DNA of 64,000 nucleotides from assembly GCA_018267615.1 (NCBI GenBank), contig JAFDYD010000018.1:242278-306277 (forward strand). The letters are read 5' to 3'. The stretch is from Bacteroidota bacterium. GTDB lineage: Bacteria > Bacteroidota > Bacteroidia > Chitinophagales > Chitinophagaceae. Below are positions 27,929 through 38,300 of this stretch, in pieces. Both the position numbers and the translations under genes were made by a program. Within the stretch, counting starts at the first letter, position 1. Each line of letters begins with the position of its first letter. The notes below the pieces were generated by a model that worked only from the letters and a program-made list of their open reading frames with translations, had not been told where the DNA came from and did not search any database.

Positions 27929-29077
27929 ATGGACTTAAGCGAATACTCTTTTGTTATAGTTGGTAGTGGATTACTGGGTTCGGTAGTGGCAGAAAGAATT
28001 ACAAGTCAGCTAGGACAAAAAATACTACTTATTGAAAAGAGAAATCACGTTGGCGGCAATTGCTTTTCCGAAGTTGACAAAGAAACTAATATCGAATTCC
28101 ACAAATACGGAACTCATATTTTTCATACTGATAACGAAAGAGTATGGAAATATATCAACCAATTCACCAATTTCAATTCTTACCGTCACCAAGTATTGAG
28201 TTCATATCAAAATAAAATCTATCAGCTTCCAATCAATCTCGAAACAATAAATAGTTTCTATAACATAACCCTAAAACCTTTCGAAGTAGATGATTTCTTA
28301 GCAAGATTGAAAACGCCTCTTGAAAAAGCGCCTTCGAACTTCGAAGAAAAGGCAATTTCGATTATCGGAAAAGACTTGTATGAAGCTTTTATAAAATCCT
28401 ATACGGAGAAACAATGGCAAGTTGATCCGAAACAACTTCCTGCTTCAATTTTCAACAGGCTCCCTTTTAGGAAAAACTATCATGAGAGCTATTATTTCGA
28501 TAAATGGCAAGGCGTTCCAACCGATGGGTATGCTACGATGTTTAATAAATTATTATCAGATAAAAAGATAACGGTGTTGCTGAATACGGATTTTTTTTCA
28601 GTCAGAAATCAATTAAAAAAGAATGCAATTATTATTTACAGCGGCCCAATTGATAAATTTTTTGATTATCGTTTCGGGAAATTATCGTGGCGCACATTAT
28701 CGTTTCACCAGGAAACGATTTCAGTTGAAGACTTCCAGGGGAATGCAGTAATTAATTATCCTGAAAAAGAAATACCTTATATAAGAATTCACGAACCGAA
28801 GCATCTCCATCCTGAGAGAAATTATACAACCGAAAAAACCATCATTTTTAAGGAATATTCTATGAAAGATGATGGCAAAAATCCATTCTATCCGATCCTG
28901 TCAGATGACAATCAACAGAAATATGATCTTTACAAAAAAGAGGCCGATCAGTTAAAGAATGTTTTTATAGCAGGCCGATTGGGAGATTATAAATATTATG
29001 ATATGCACCAAACTATTGAAAAAGCGCTTGACATTTTTGAAACCGGCATCGCACCTCAAATCGGAACAATATCATGA
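27929..29077 (+). CDS. glf: UDP-galactopyranose mutase
   Basis: FAD-dependent enzyme interconverting UDP-galactopyranose and UDP-galactofuranose, 382 residues. The FAD-binding motif is at the N-terminus (VIVGSGLLGSVVAERI), followed by GGNCFSEVD and the conserved YGTHIFHT near residue 68. Other family features are YTEKQWQVDPKQLP near 155 and the C-terminal AGRLGDYKYYDMHQTI. The presence of glf indicates that the polysaccharide made by this cluster probably contains galactofuranose. The stop overlaps the start of the next gene by four bases (ATGA). Confidence 0.95.
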   Translation: MDLSEYSFVIVGSGLLGSVVAERITSQLGQKILLIEKRNHVGGNCFSEVDKETNIEFHKYGTHIFHTDNERVWKYINQFTNFNSYRHQVLSSYQNKIYQLPINLETINSFYNITLKPFEVDDFLARLKTPLEKAPSNFEEKAISIIGKDLYEAFIKSYTEKQWQVDPKQLPASIFNRLPFRKNYHESYYFDKWQGVPTDGYATMFNKLLSDKKITVLLNTDFFSVRNQLKKNAIIIYSGPIDKFFDYRFGKLSWRTLSFHQETISVEDFQGNAVINYPEKEIPYIRIHEPKHLHPERNYTTEKTIIFKEYSMKDDGKNPFYPILSDDNQQKYDLYKKEADQLKNVFIAGRLGDYKYYDMHQTIEKALDIFETGIAPQIGTIS

Positions 29078-29787
29078 ATGATGATATTCAATTAGCCGTT
29101 GTAGTGCCCGTATATAATGAAGAAAAAAATCTTGAATCTTTAATCAATGATTGGCATCAAATATTTGCCGGCAATCAAATATCATACGAATTCATAATAA
29201 TCAATGACGGATCGAAAGACAATAGTCTTAGTATCTTAAATTCAGTCAAAGAATCTAACATAAAAATACCGCTAACGATCTACAGTCAACCCAACCAAGG
29301 TCATGGCGCCGCTATTCTAAATGGATATCAAAAATCTCTGCGCGCCGAATGGGTGTTTCAGATCGATGCGGATCATCAATTAAGCACAGACACTTTCGTT
29401 TCTTTGTGGAATCAGCGACCTGACTATGATTTTTTATTGGGGGAAAGGAAACAAAAAAATGCATCTATTTCAAGAAAATTCATAAGCGCAGCCAGCAAGG
29501 CAATTGTCCGGCTGGTATATGGAGGGAAAATAAGTGACGTCAATTCTCCATATCGCCTGATGAGATCAGAGCAGCTCAAAAAAATTATTGACATTGTTCC
29601 AAAAAACAGCTTTGCGCCCAACATACTGATCACATCTTTCTTTATTTTTAAAAAGGCCGAAATTCTAACCGTACCATTGGAAGAGAAACGTGGAAATCAT
29701 ATCAAATTAAGTAAAGCAAATTTTAATTTTCTAAAAGGATGCGTGAAGTCAATGCTTCAGACAATACTGTTTCGCTCCAAACTTTAA
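29074..29787 (+). CDS. Family 2 glycosyltransferase (dolichol-phosphate mannosyltransferase-like)
   Basis: 237-residue GT-A glycosyltransferase. The N-terminus is LAVVVPVYNEEKNLESL, the nucleotide-sugar site is INDGSKDNS near residue 46, and the DxD-like motif is QIDADHQLS near 92. There is no C-terminal membrane anchor, unlike many homologues, so it probably works with the membrane protein encoded next, whose start lies within its last 49 bp. It may charge polyprenyl phosphate with a sugar used by that protein. Donor unknown. Confidence 0.85.
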   Translation: MNDDIQLAVVVPVYNEEKNLESLINDWHQIFAGNQISYEFIIINDGSKDNSLSILNSVKESNIKIPLTIYSQPNQGHGAAILNGYQKSLRAEWVFQIDADHQLSTDTFVSLWNQRPDYDFLLGERKQKNASISRKFISAASKAIVRLVYGGKISDVNSPYRLMRSEQLKKIIDIVPKNSFAPNILITSFFIFKKAEILTVPLEEKRGNHIKLSKANFNFLKGCVKSMLQTILFRSKL

Positions 29788-31244
29788 AACCCGGTATTCG
29801 CGATATCACTATCGTATGTATTGCATGCGTGCTATTAAGCCTCATACATTGCCCCTTATTTGAAATTTTTTATGACGATAAAGAAATTTTCAAATATACC
29901 GGAATGGTGATTGCGCATGGTGGCACACCTTATAAAGATTTCTTTGATCATAAACCACCACTGATATTTTTTCTGAACTATTTCGGATTAATACTTGGTC
30001 CCTGGGGACTTTGGATTATCGATACCGCACTGGTAATTGCAACTTCCTTTTTATTTCTAAATCTCTGTAAAAAAAATAAAATCGCCTATGCTTGGTTGTT
30101 GCCCGTTGTCTTCAATATCATGCTGAGAAATAATGTTGTTTCGTATGGGATTGGCATGACCCGGGAATATACAAGTATATTTTTGTTATTATTTTTCTTA
30201 ACCCAAATGGCAAGCTTCCGAAGTAAGTATTATATTTTGGGTATTCTAAGTGCGTTTATTTTTTTTATGCAACAGGAACAGGTTTTTCCACTGATACCTT
30301 TCCTGTTTTATGCTGTGTTATCTGGCGACAAAAGATCTTACCTTGCGCCATTAAAAAAAACCGGATCGATCTGCATTGGATTTCTGTTAATAACAATCAT
30401 TATCGTTCTATATTTTACCTTTCATCACTCTTTAAAATATTTTTGGGAAGACGCCTTCATCTATAATTTAAAATGGTATTCGGAAAAAAAGCCCCTTTCC
30501 GATCATGCAAAGGCGATCTTTATTATTTTGAAAAAAAGTGGTTATGATTTAGCACTGTACATTTCTCTGGCGTTAGGCATTTTTTCTTTGATTTCTGGTA
30601 ATACTAAAAACAAATTGCTGACCGTGTCATTGATCGCGGCAGCTTTTTCCTTCGCCGCTGAATTGTTATCCGGAAAATTGGTTTCTAAATTATCTGTGGA
30701 ATATTATTTGTTACCGCTCTCCGCGAGCTTGACGATTTTACTTTTTGTGGTGTTTGCTTATTCCAAACATCCGTTTTTGCAGCACAAATTCTTCCATGTC
30801 CTCTATGTACTGATTATTTCTTTCAACCTTGCGCTTGTACTATTAAAGTATTGCATACACCTGAAGCCGGATAGCAAAAATTTCATGAACACATCGCCGG
30901 AATTCGAGTATCTGCAAAAACAGAAACTGCACGACTTCGAACTTTATATATTTTATAATTCGAGCGCAACATATATGTACAACCAATTTAAAATCTTATC
31001 TCCTTCACGCTGGATATATCAATATTCGTGGAATTGGTTTGATAATTGGGATAGCAGAAATGAAAAATTGGCGGAGATCAAATCAGCGTTGATAGAACGA
31101 AGAACCACTTTTATTCTCGATTATTCAAATACTTCAACATTCAGAAATAAAGACAATTATTATTATTGGAAATCTTTTTTACAGGAACACTATATTCCAA
31201 TTATGAATGGTGATTCGACGACTGTACTCTGGAAAATAAAATAA
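29739..31244 (+). CDS. Multi-pass membrane glycosyltransferase (PMT/ArnT-like GT-C)
   Basis: 501-residue membrane protein with about ten hydrophobic segments. The first periplasmic loop has the GT-C pattern: an acidic pair (FYDDKEIFKYTG, around residue 47) followed by GGTPYKDFFDHKPPLIFF, as in protein-mannosyltransferase and ArnT relatives that take sugars from polyprenyl phosphate. The C-terminal 110 residues are soluble. The first ATG lies 49 bp inside the preceding gene in another frame, a sizeable overlap suggesting coupling. It ends the plus-strand polysaccharide cluster and is convergent with ispD, with only 4 bp between them. Confidence 0.7.
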   Translation: MREVNASDNTVSLQTLKPGIRDITIVCIACVLLSLIHCPLFEIFYDDKEIFKYTGMVIAHGGTPYKDFFDHKPPLIFFLNYFGLILGPWGLWIIDTALVIATSFLFLNLCKKNKIAYAWLLPVVFNIMLRNNVVSYGIGMTREYTSIFLLLFFLTQMASFRSKYYILGILSAFIFFMQQEQVFPLIPFLFYAVLSGDKRSYLAPLKKTGSICIGFLLITIIIVLYFTFHHSLKYFWEDAFIYNLKWYSEKKPLSDHAKAIFIILKKSGYDLALYISLALGIFSLISGNTKNKLLTVSLIAAAFSFAAELLSGKLVSKLSVEYYLLPLSASLTILLFVVFAYSKHPFLQHKFFHVLYVLIISFNLALVLLKYCIHLKPDSKNFMNTSPEFEYLQKQKLHDFELYIFYNSSATYMYNQFKILSPSRWIYQYSWNWFDNWDSRNEKLAEIKSALIERRTTFILDYSNTSTFRNKDNYYYWKSFLQEHYIPIMNGDSTTVLWKIK

Positions 31245-31248
31245 CGCA

Positions 31249-31917
31249 TTAGCGATCCCGCAAATAACTTTCCGCTATCGTCATATCCATTGGACGTGTA
31301 ATTTTAATATTTGTTTCTTCGCCCTCGATAAGATTGATTCTAATTCCAGCGTTTTCAACAACACTGGCTTCATCGGTAAAAAATTTCTCGTATTCCCGAT
31401 TGAACGCCTGTTGCAGAATTTCACTCTTGAAGGTTTGTGGAGTCTGAATAATCTTGACTTTATCTCTATCTATAATCTCATTTCCATTGGCCGTTTCTAT
31501 ACGTACACTATCGATGACGGTAATTGCTGGTACTGCATTTCCTTTTTCAATGGCGCCATCATAACAACGCTTGATAAGATCCTCGCTTACGAGGCATCTT
31601 ACTCCATCATGAACGAAGATGATAGAATCATCCTGGATGAGCCTGAGACCATTCTTCACTGAGTGAAATCTCGTCTCGCCTCCAGGTACCAATTTAATGC
31701 GATGCTGTGAAGCAGTGGCCTGAATAATAGATTTTCCCGTTTCCATAAAATCATTTGGCAACACCAAGATGATTTCCAGATCTTCGAATGCGTTTAAAAA
31801 AGTTGTGATAGTGTACCACAAAACAGGTTTGCCGCGTAATGATAAAAATTGCTTCGGAACGGAATATCCCATGCGTAGCCCGGAACCGGCGGCAACTATG
31901 ACGGCATATTTTTTCAT
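31249..31917 (-). CDS. ispD: 2-C-methyl-D-erythritol 4-phosphate cytidylyltransferase
   Basis: Transfers CMP to methylerythritol phosphate in the non-mevalonate isoprenoid pathway. The N-terminal CTP site is VAAGSGLRMGYSVPKQFL, and other IspD hallmarks are VHDGVRCLVSEDLI near residue 102, PAITVIDSVR near 132 and TPQTFKSEIL near 160. Length (222 residues) is normal. It is the last gene of a minus-strand group behind the heptose kinase gene, 70 bp away. Isoprenoid supply also serves undecaprenyl phosphate used by the neighbouring polysaccharide cluster, though co-regulation is not shown. Confidence 0.95.
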   Translation of the reverse strand: MKKYAVIVAAGSGLRMGYSVPKQFLSLRGKPVLWYTITTFLNAFEDLEIILVLPNDFMETGKSIIQATASQHRIKLVPGGETRFHSVKNGLRLIQDDSIIFVHDGVRCLVSEDLIKRCYDGAIEKGNAVPAITVIDSVRIETANGNEIIDRDKVKIIQTPQTFKSEILQQAFNREYEKFFTDEASVVENAGIRINLIEGEETNIKITRPMDMTIAESYLRDR

Positions 31918-31987
31918 TGAACAGAGAAACTAAAACGAGATAAAAGATTTAATTATTTATAAAAGCTGATGCGATACACATGGCATT

Positions 31988-32983
31988 TTAATTCAAAAGC
32001 GATTTGCACTCATTCAAAAGAACTTGTTTGTTGATCGCGACGGTTCCAACTTCTTCACAAACCAATCCTCCAGCTACATTCGCCACTTTTGCCATCAACT
32101 CCACGTTATTGGTCAAGGCATAAATCAACGACGCTACAGCTATCACCGTATCTCCCGCTCCCGATACATCTGCGATATTACGGAGATGCGAAGGAATAAT
32201 TTTTGCATCTTCTTTCTTCTGGTAAAAAACTCCTTTATCAGAAAGTGTAATGAATGAAATGTGATGATGTAGTTTTTCTGCGAGTTGTTGATGTATATCT
32301 TCGAGTGCCGATAAATTGATTTGTTCCAGCAACAAATTCAATCCTTCTTTGACTTCTTTTAAATTGGGTTTAAAAATATCAACCTCTTTATATGAAAAGA
32401 AATTTTTTCTTTTAGGATCCACTGCTGTAATCACTTTATGCTTTTTACACAATGCAATGATGGAAGTTATCATGTGCTCTGTCAATACACCTTTATTATA
32501 ATCTTCAAAAATGATCACTCGTGGCTTATCGGTTTCAATATATTTTTTGACAGATTGAATAATAGCTGCTTCATCCGAAGTGGATAGATCAAGAGTAGTT
32601 TCACTGTCCAGTCGCATCATCTGCTGATTGCGCCCCATAATTCTCGCTTTATTCGTAGTAATTCTCTCAGCGCTGCTTAATAAGTAATCGCTGTGAATAT
32701 TATTTCTACTAAACATTTGCTTCAAAATAGCTCCATCATCATCCTTGCCAATGACGGAAAAAATATTAACTGTTGTGCCCAGCGCGGCAAGATTCAACGC
32801 CACATTTCCTGCACCACCGATCCTGTATTCTTTTTTATCGAGTGTAACAACAGGCACAGGCGCTTCGGGGGAAATTCTTTCAACATGTCCCCACCAATAA
32901 GTATCAAGCATTACATCACCTACTACCCCAATTTTTACTTCGGGAAACTTATTAAAAAGTTTATCGAAATCCAATGCGCTCAT
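31988..32983 (-). CDS. rfaE1: D-glycero-beta-D-manno-heptose-7-phosphate kinase (PfkB family)
   Basis: Phosphorylates heptose 7-phosphate at O-1 on the route to ADP-heptose for the lipopolysaccharide core. The 331-residue protein corresponds to the kinase half of E. coli HldE: N-terminal KIGVVGDVMLDTYWWGHVER, then RIGGAGNVALNLAALG near residue 55, and the PfkB anion-hole motif DVSGAGDTVIAVASL near 270. The cytidylyl/adenylyltransferase half is absent, so a separate rfaE2-type gene should exist elsewhere. It begins 2 bp after the permease stop, so the two are probably cotranscribed. Confidence 0.88.
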   Translation of the reverse strand: MSALDFDKLFNKFPEVKIGVVGDVMLDTYWWGHVERISPEAPVPVVTLDKKEYRIGGAGNVALNLAALGTTVNIFSVIGKDDDGAILKQMFSRNNIHSDYLLSSAERITTNKARIMGRNQQMMRLDSETTLDLSTSDEAAIIQSVKKYIETDKPRVIIFEDYNKGVLTEHMITSIIALCKKHKVITAVDPKRKNFFSYKEVDIFKPNLKEVKEGLNLLLEQINLSALEDIHQQLAEKLHHHISFITLSDKGVFYQKKEDAKIIPSHLRNIADVSGAGDTVIAVASLIYALTNNVELMAKVANVAGGLVCEEVGTVAINKQVLLNECKSLLN

Positions 32984-32985
32984 AG

Positions 32986-34410
32986 TTATGCGGCTGTTTT
33001 CTTCTTGTTTGAAATTGCAAAATAGTACAATGGAATACCTAATAAAACGATGACCAGACCGGAGCGGGCATAATCAGATTGAAACATAATCAGCAATACG
33101 CAAAATGCCAACCCGAGAATAATGTAAATAACGGGAAGCAACGGGTATCCAAAAGCTTTGTATGGTCTCTCCACATTCGGCATTTTTTTCCTGAGAATAA
33201 AAATACCGATGATCGTTAATACATAAAATATAACTACAACAAATGAAACCATATTTAGCAAATCATTATATTTTCCACTCAAACACAAAATAGAAGCGAC
33301 AACACATTGACTCCATAAAGCCCATTGCGGCACCGAATACTTGTTTAATGTTCCCGCCTTTTTAAAAAACAATCCATCTTTTGCCATTGTATAATAAACT
33401 CTTGCTCCAGCCAATATCAATCCGTTGTTGCAACCGAAAGTGGAAATCATAATCATGACTGCAATAACATAAGTGCCTATACTTCCAAATATTGCCTTTG
33501 CTGCAGAAACAGCGACGCGATCCTGCGGCGCAAAAGCAATGTCATGCATCGACATCACACTTGTATACATGATATTTGCGGATACGTAAATGATGGAAAC
33601 GATCAGTGTCCCCAAAAAAAGACTTAGCCCAATATTTCTTTTTGGGTTTTTTATTTCGCCGGCTATAAAGGTTACGTTGTTCCATGCGTCGCTCGAGAAA
33701 ATTGATCCTACCATAGCGGCAGCAATTGCACCCAATGCCGTAATGCCGGAGATCGGAGTAATAACATTGTCCATACTGATGCTTTTCATGCTCCATGCAT
33801 TTGACCAGTTGGCATTCCAGATTTCACTTTTTGACGCTAATAGAAATCCGAAAACGATCAAACCAAAAAGTGATAATAATTTTGTGACGGTGAAAATAGT
33901 CTGAATGATTTTTCCGCCTTTGACACCTTTCGTATTTACATAAGTAAGAAAGATAATGAGCAAGATAGAAACCAATTGTGCGGGATAGAGTTTGAATGAG
34001 CCGATATGCATCAAGATATTTTCATCCTTCAGTTCGAGTGGTGCAAAAAAATAGCCCGCGAATTTGGAGAAAGCAACGCCAACGGCTGCAATCGTTCCTG
34101 TTTGAATCACCGCAAAAAAACTCCAGCCATACAAAAAACCCACCAATGGATTATATGCTTCTTTCAGATAAACATACTGTCCGCCTGCTTTGGGGAACAT
34201 ACCACTTAATTCTCCATAGCTAACAGCAGCAGTAATGGTCATAAATCCTGTGAGCAACCAGATTGCGATAAGCCAACCTGCGCTTCCTACATTTCGCGTT
34301 ATGTCGGCGCTGACAATAAAAATTCCCGACCCGATCATTGAACCCGCGACGATCATCGTCGCATCCAGCAGGCCAAGAGTAGGTTTGAAAGAAGCAGTTT
34401 GCTCAGTCAT
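32986..34410 (-). CDS. APC-family amino-acid permease
   Basis: Twelve-helix-type amino-acid transporter, 474 residues from the ATG at 34410 (MTEQTASFKPTLGLLDATMI); a longer frame from 34443 adds eleven residues and is less likely. Helix 1 contains the family's GSMIGSGIFIV, and other typical segments are GGQYVYLKEAYNPLVGFLYG and a later FSSDAWNNVTFIAGEIKNP. It resembles LAT-type exchangers. Substrate cannot be assigned. The gene is followed with a 2-bp gap by the heptose kinase gene, a pairing without obvious functional logic. Confidence 0.88.
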   Translation of the reverse strand: MTEQTASFKPTLGLLDATMIVAGSMIGSGIFIVSADITRNVGSAGWLIAIWLLTGFMTITAAVSYGELSGMFPKAGGQYVYLKEAYNPLVGFLYGWSFFAVIQTGTIAAVGVAFSKFAGYFFAPLELKDENILMHIGSFKLYPAQLVSILLIIFLTYVNTKGVKGGKIIQTIFTVTKLLSLFGLIVFGFLLASKSEIWNANWSNAWSMKSISMDNVITPISGITALGAIAAAMVGSIFSSDAWNNVTFIAGEIKNPKRNIGLSLFLGTLIVSIIYVSANIMYTSVMSMHDIAFAPQDRVAVSAAKAIFGSIGTYVIAVMIMISTFGCNNGLILAGARVYYTMAKDGLFFKKAGTLNKYSVPQWALWSQCVVASILCLSGKYNDLLNMVSFVVVIFYVLTIIGIFILRKKMPNVERPYKAFGYPLLPVIYIILGLAFCVLLIMFQSDYARSGLVIVLLGIPLYYFAISNKKKTAA

Positions 34411-34549
34411 ATGATAAAATAAACTGGAAGATAAGAAAAACAATTAGCAAATGCGAAGATGCCGGTGAGCAGTCATGAAAACCCGAAACGATCCTTTTCC
34501 TGAATATCGAATTTACAATTATCGAGTATGGATATGCGAAATGACTTAT

Positions 34550-35143
34550 TTACTTTTTGTTCTTTCCGTAGTCGGCATTTAGTCCATCAACAAGATCCCG
34601 CGTAATATTGTAAGTAGTATCCCTCGCGTACATAAAAGAATTGGACTCGTATGCAAAAATGAATGAGTAGTTTTTCTGCTTATTGTATTCCTTTAAGAAT
34701 GCTTCGATTTTTTTGCGGATATCAGATTTTAAATCTTCCTGCTGTTTGAACAACTCTTCCTGCAAACTCTGTTTTCTCGATTGATAATTTTGTTGCATCA
34801 ACGCATATTCCTGCTGGGCCTGCTCGCTTTCGGCTTGCGACATAGTAGTTCCTTTTTTTTGCCACTCTGCTATTTTTTTCTGATAACTTTTTTCCATGCC
34901 ACTAAGTTCCACATTCATCGCGTTGGTTTTCTGATTTACCTGCGCCAACACTTCTTTAAAATACCCATAGTGCGCTTCCAGCGAATCAATTTCGAAATAT
35001 GCGATTCTAAAGGAAGTGGCAGCCTGTTTCTCCACAGGTTCAGTAACGCTTTTTGTTTTTGCGGAGCCACTATAAAACAAGTAGAACAATGTGGCGATTA
35101 ACAATAAGGATACGACACTTAATATTATAGATATATTTTTCAT
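34550..35143 (-). CDS. OmpH/Skp-like periplasmic protein
   Basis: 197-residue protein with an N-terminal hydrophobic segment (residues 5-25, IILSVVSLLLIATLFYLFY), so anchored or exported to the periplasm. The long charged middle (about 65-150) is coiled-coil-like, rich in Gln/Glu/Lys with alanine spacing (AQVNQKTNAMNVELSGMEK; EQAQQEYALMQQNYQSRKQS), and the C-terminus contains YSFIFAYESNSFMYA, close to the OmpH family's ending. Relatives are chaperones for outer-membrane protein assembly. It lies 184 bp downstream of rpoC in the same direction, but a terminator separates them. Confidence 0.8.
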   Translation of the reverse strand: MKNISIILSVVSLLLIATLFYLFYSGSAKTKSVTEPVEKQAATSFRIAYFEIDSLEAHYGYFKEVLAQVNQKTNAMNVELSGMEKSYQKKIAEWQKKGTTMSQAESEQAQQEYALMQQNYQSRKQSLQEELFKQQEDLKSDIRKKIEAFLKEYNKQKNYSFIFAYESNSFMYARDTTYNITRDLVDGLNADYGKNKK

Positions 35144-35246
35144 TTGATTTTATTGCAAATTATATTGTTTGTCCTATACCGGGTAAGAATTAACGAATTT
35201 TAACAACACCGGTCAACAACTCATTTGTTCAGACAACGGATAATTA

Positions 35247-35282
35247 TTAAAAAAAATAGGAAGCTTATACTTCCTATTTTTA
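35247..35282. terminator. Terminator downstream of rpoC
   Basis: An 11-bp stem (AAAATAGGAAG at 35253-35263 with CTTCCTATTTT at 35270-35280) and a 6-nt loop, flanked by A's and T's, sits 45 bp after the rpoC stop. The minus strand reads into a U-run, as expected of an intrinsic terminator. Confidence 0.8.
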
Positions 35283-35327
35283 ATTATAACATCATTACAA
35301 ATTTTCAGTTTATCTAAAACATTTGTT

Positions 35328-38300
35328 TTACTCTTCATCATCGAATTGCATTGCTTCGCGCGAAGTTTGCAGCAATTCATATTCTTCCTTGCTACCAACA
35401 ACCATATTCTCGAAGTCACGCAAACCGGTACCTGCAGGAATTGGATGACCTGTGATCACATTTTCTTTCAATCCCATCATCTCATCCGTTTTACCCTGGA
35501 TCGCTGCTGATGAAAGTACTTTTGTTGTTTCCTGGAATGAAGCTGCTGAAATCCAGCTCTGCGTACCAAGAGATGCTTTAGTGATTCCAAGTAACAAAGG
35601 AGCAGAAGTTGCCGTCTTCGCATCACGGTATTCAGCAAGTTTTTTATCACTTCTGCGCAAAATGGAATTTTCTTCCCTTACTTCTCTCAAACTTACTATC
35701 TGACCTGGCTTCAGCTTTGTAGATTCACCCGCATCAGTAACCACTTTCTTATCGAATATCCAGTCGTTTTCATCAATAAATTCTGATTTGTCAACTGTTT
35801 CTTCTTCGAGGAACCTGGTATCACCCGGATCAACAATATTTAATTTACGCATCATCTGACGAACGATGACTTCGATGTGTTTGTCATTGATTTTTACACC
35901 TTGCAAACGATATACTTCCTGTATTTCATTCACCACATATTCCTGTACTGCAAATGGTCCTTTGATCGAAAGAATATCAGCAGGTGCAATTTGTCCGTCT
36001 GATAATTGTGCACCGGCTTTGATGAAATCGCCATCTTGTGCAAGAATCTGGCGTGTGAGCGGCACAAGATATTTTTTCACCACGCCATCTTTTGCTTCTA
36101 CAATGATTTCGCGGTTACCTCTTTTTATATTTCCAAAGGCAACTACTCCGTCGATTTCAGAAACAACTGCAGGATTACCCGGGTTACGAGCTTCGAACAA
36201 CTCAGTAACGCGTGGCAGACCACCGGTGATGTCTCTCAATTTACCAAGCACACGTGGAATTTTCACGATAACCTGTCCGGCACGAACTTCTTCACCACCT
36301 TCGATAATGATGTGACTACCTACTGGTAGGTTGTATGATTTTATTTCCTTAACGCCTTCAACATTGATCGAAGGAATTTTGGTTTTATCTTTTGTTTCGA
36401 TAACAACTTTTTCGCGGTGACCTGTTTGCTCATCGGCTTCTTCACGGTAAGTGATACCTTCAATTACATTGTCAAGCTTCACTGCGCCTGCAATTTCCGC
36501 GATCACAACGTTGTTGTAAGGATCCCATGTGCATATCACATCTCCTTTGCTTACTTTTTGACCATCTTTCACAGTCAGTGTTGCACCATAAGGAACGTTG
36601 TTAGTAATCAACAAGCGATCATTCTTTACATCCATAATTCTCACTTCACCTGTACGACCTATGACGATCTGTACATTGTCGCCATCGTTATTCTTTGTTC
36701 CTACAGTTCTCAATCCATCGAACTGAATTGTGCCATCGAATTTAGCAGTCAATGAAGATTCAACAGATGCAGAACCCGCAACACCACCCACGTGGAATGT
36801 ACGCAAGGTTAACTGTGTACCTGGCTCTCCGATTGACTGTGCAGCGATGATACCGACAGCATCTCCTTTTTGTGTTGTGTAACCTGACGCAAGATTCTTA
36901 CCATAACATTTTACACAAACTCCGCGCTTGCTTTCGCAAGTCAGCACTGAGCGGATTTCAATGGTTTCAATCCCGGAATCTTCTACACGTTTTGCAACTT
37001 CTTCCGTAATTTCTTCACCTGCTTTTGCAATCAACTGATCATTCAATGGATCATATACATCATGTAATGAAGTACGTCCGAGAATTCTGTCATATAATGG
37101 TTCTACGATGTCTTCATTATCTTTCAATGCAGAAGTAGCGATTCCTCTTAATGTGCCGCAATCTTCTTCGGTGATCACAACATCCTGCGCAACATCCACC
37201 AAACGACGGGTAAGATAACCGGCATCCGCAGTTTTAAGGGCGGTATCGGCCAAACCTTTACGAGCACCGTGTGTGGAGATAAAATAATCCAACACGTTCA
37301 ATCCACCCTTGAAGTTTGAGAGGATTGGGTTTTCAATAATCTCACTTCCTGTTGAACCGGATTTTCTTGGTTTTGCCATCAATCCGCGTATACCAGCCAA
37401 CTGTTTGATCTGTTGTTTCGAACCACGCGCTCCGGAATCAAGCATCATGTACACGGAATTGAATCCTTGTTTGTCTGTGCTCAATTCGCGTATAAGCGTT
37501 TCCGTTATTCTTGTATCCACACGTGACCAAATATCTACGATCTGGTTATATCTTTCATTGTTGGTGATCAATCCCATGTTGTAGTTGTCCCATACTTCGT
37601 CAACTTCACCTTTTGCACTTACCAACAATTCTTCTTTTGTATCTGGGATAATAAGGTCATTGATGTTAAATGACAGGCCTCCTCTGAATGCCATTCTGAA
37701 ACCTAATTGTTTGATATCATCCAGGAACTTCGCAGTTTTTGGAACGTTGGTCCATTTAATAATATCACCGATGATCTCACGAAGTGATTTTTTTGTGAGC
37801 AATGCATTCACAAAACCAACTTCTACAGGCACGTGCTGGTTGAACAATACACGACCGACAGTTGTCTCAAGCAATTTGTGTTGCAACTCGCCATTATCAT
37901 TTCTTACATTCACTTTTACTTTGATGTAAGCATGGAGATCGACTTGGTTTTCGTTGTACGCAATAATCACTTCTTCCGAACTATAAAAAGCTTTTCCTTC
38001 ACCTTTTACTTTTTCCTTATCAGTTGATCTTTTGCCTTTCGTGATGTAATACAAACCTAACACCATGTCCTGCGAAGGAAGCGTAATAGGCGTTCCGTTT
38101 TGCGGGTTCAGAATATTGTGGCTCGACAACATCAGCAATTGTGCTTCGAGAATTGCAGCGCTGCTCAACGGAACGTGCACGGCCATCTGGTCACCGTCAA
38201 AATCGGCGTTGAACGCTGTACATACAAGCGGGTGCAATTGAATCGCTTTACCTTCAATTAATTTTGGTTGAAATGCCTGTATTGAAAGACGGTGCAATGT

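Noticed and set aside
29739..29787. Frameshift joining the GT2 and GT-C genes
   Set aside because: Both have complete domains and separate starts; the overlap is better read as coupling.
32986..34443. Longer start for the permease at 34443
   Set aside because: The ATG at 34410 gives a normal N-terminus; the eleven extra residues have no family similarity.
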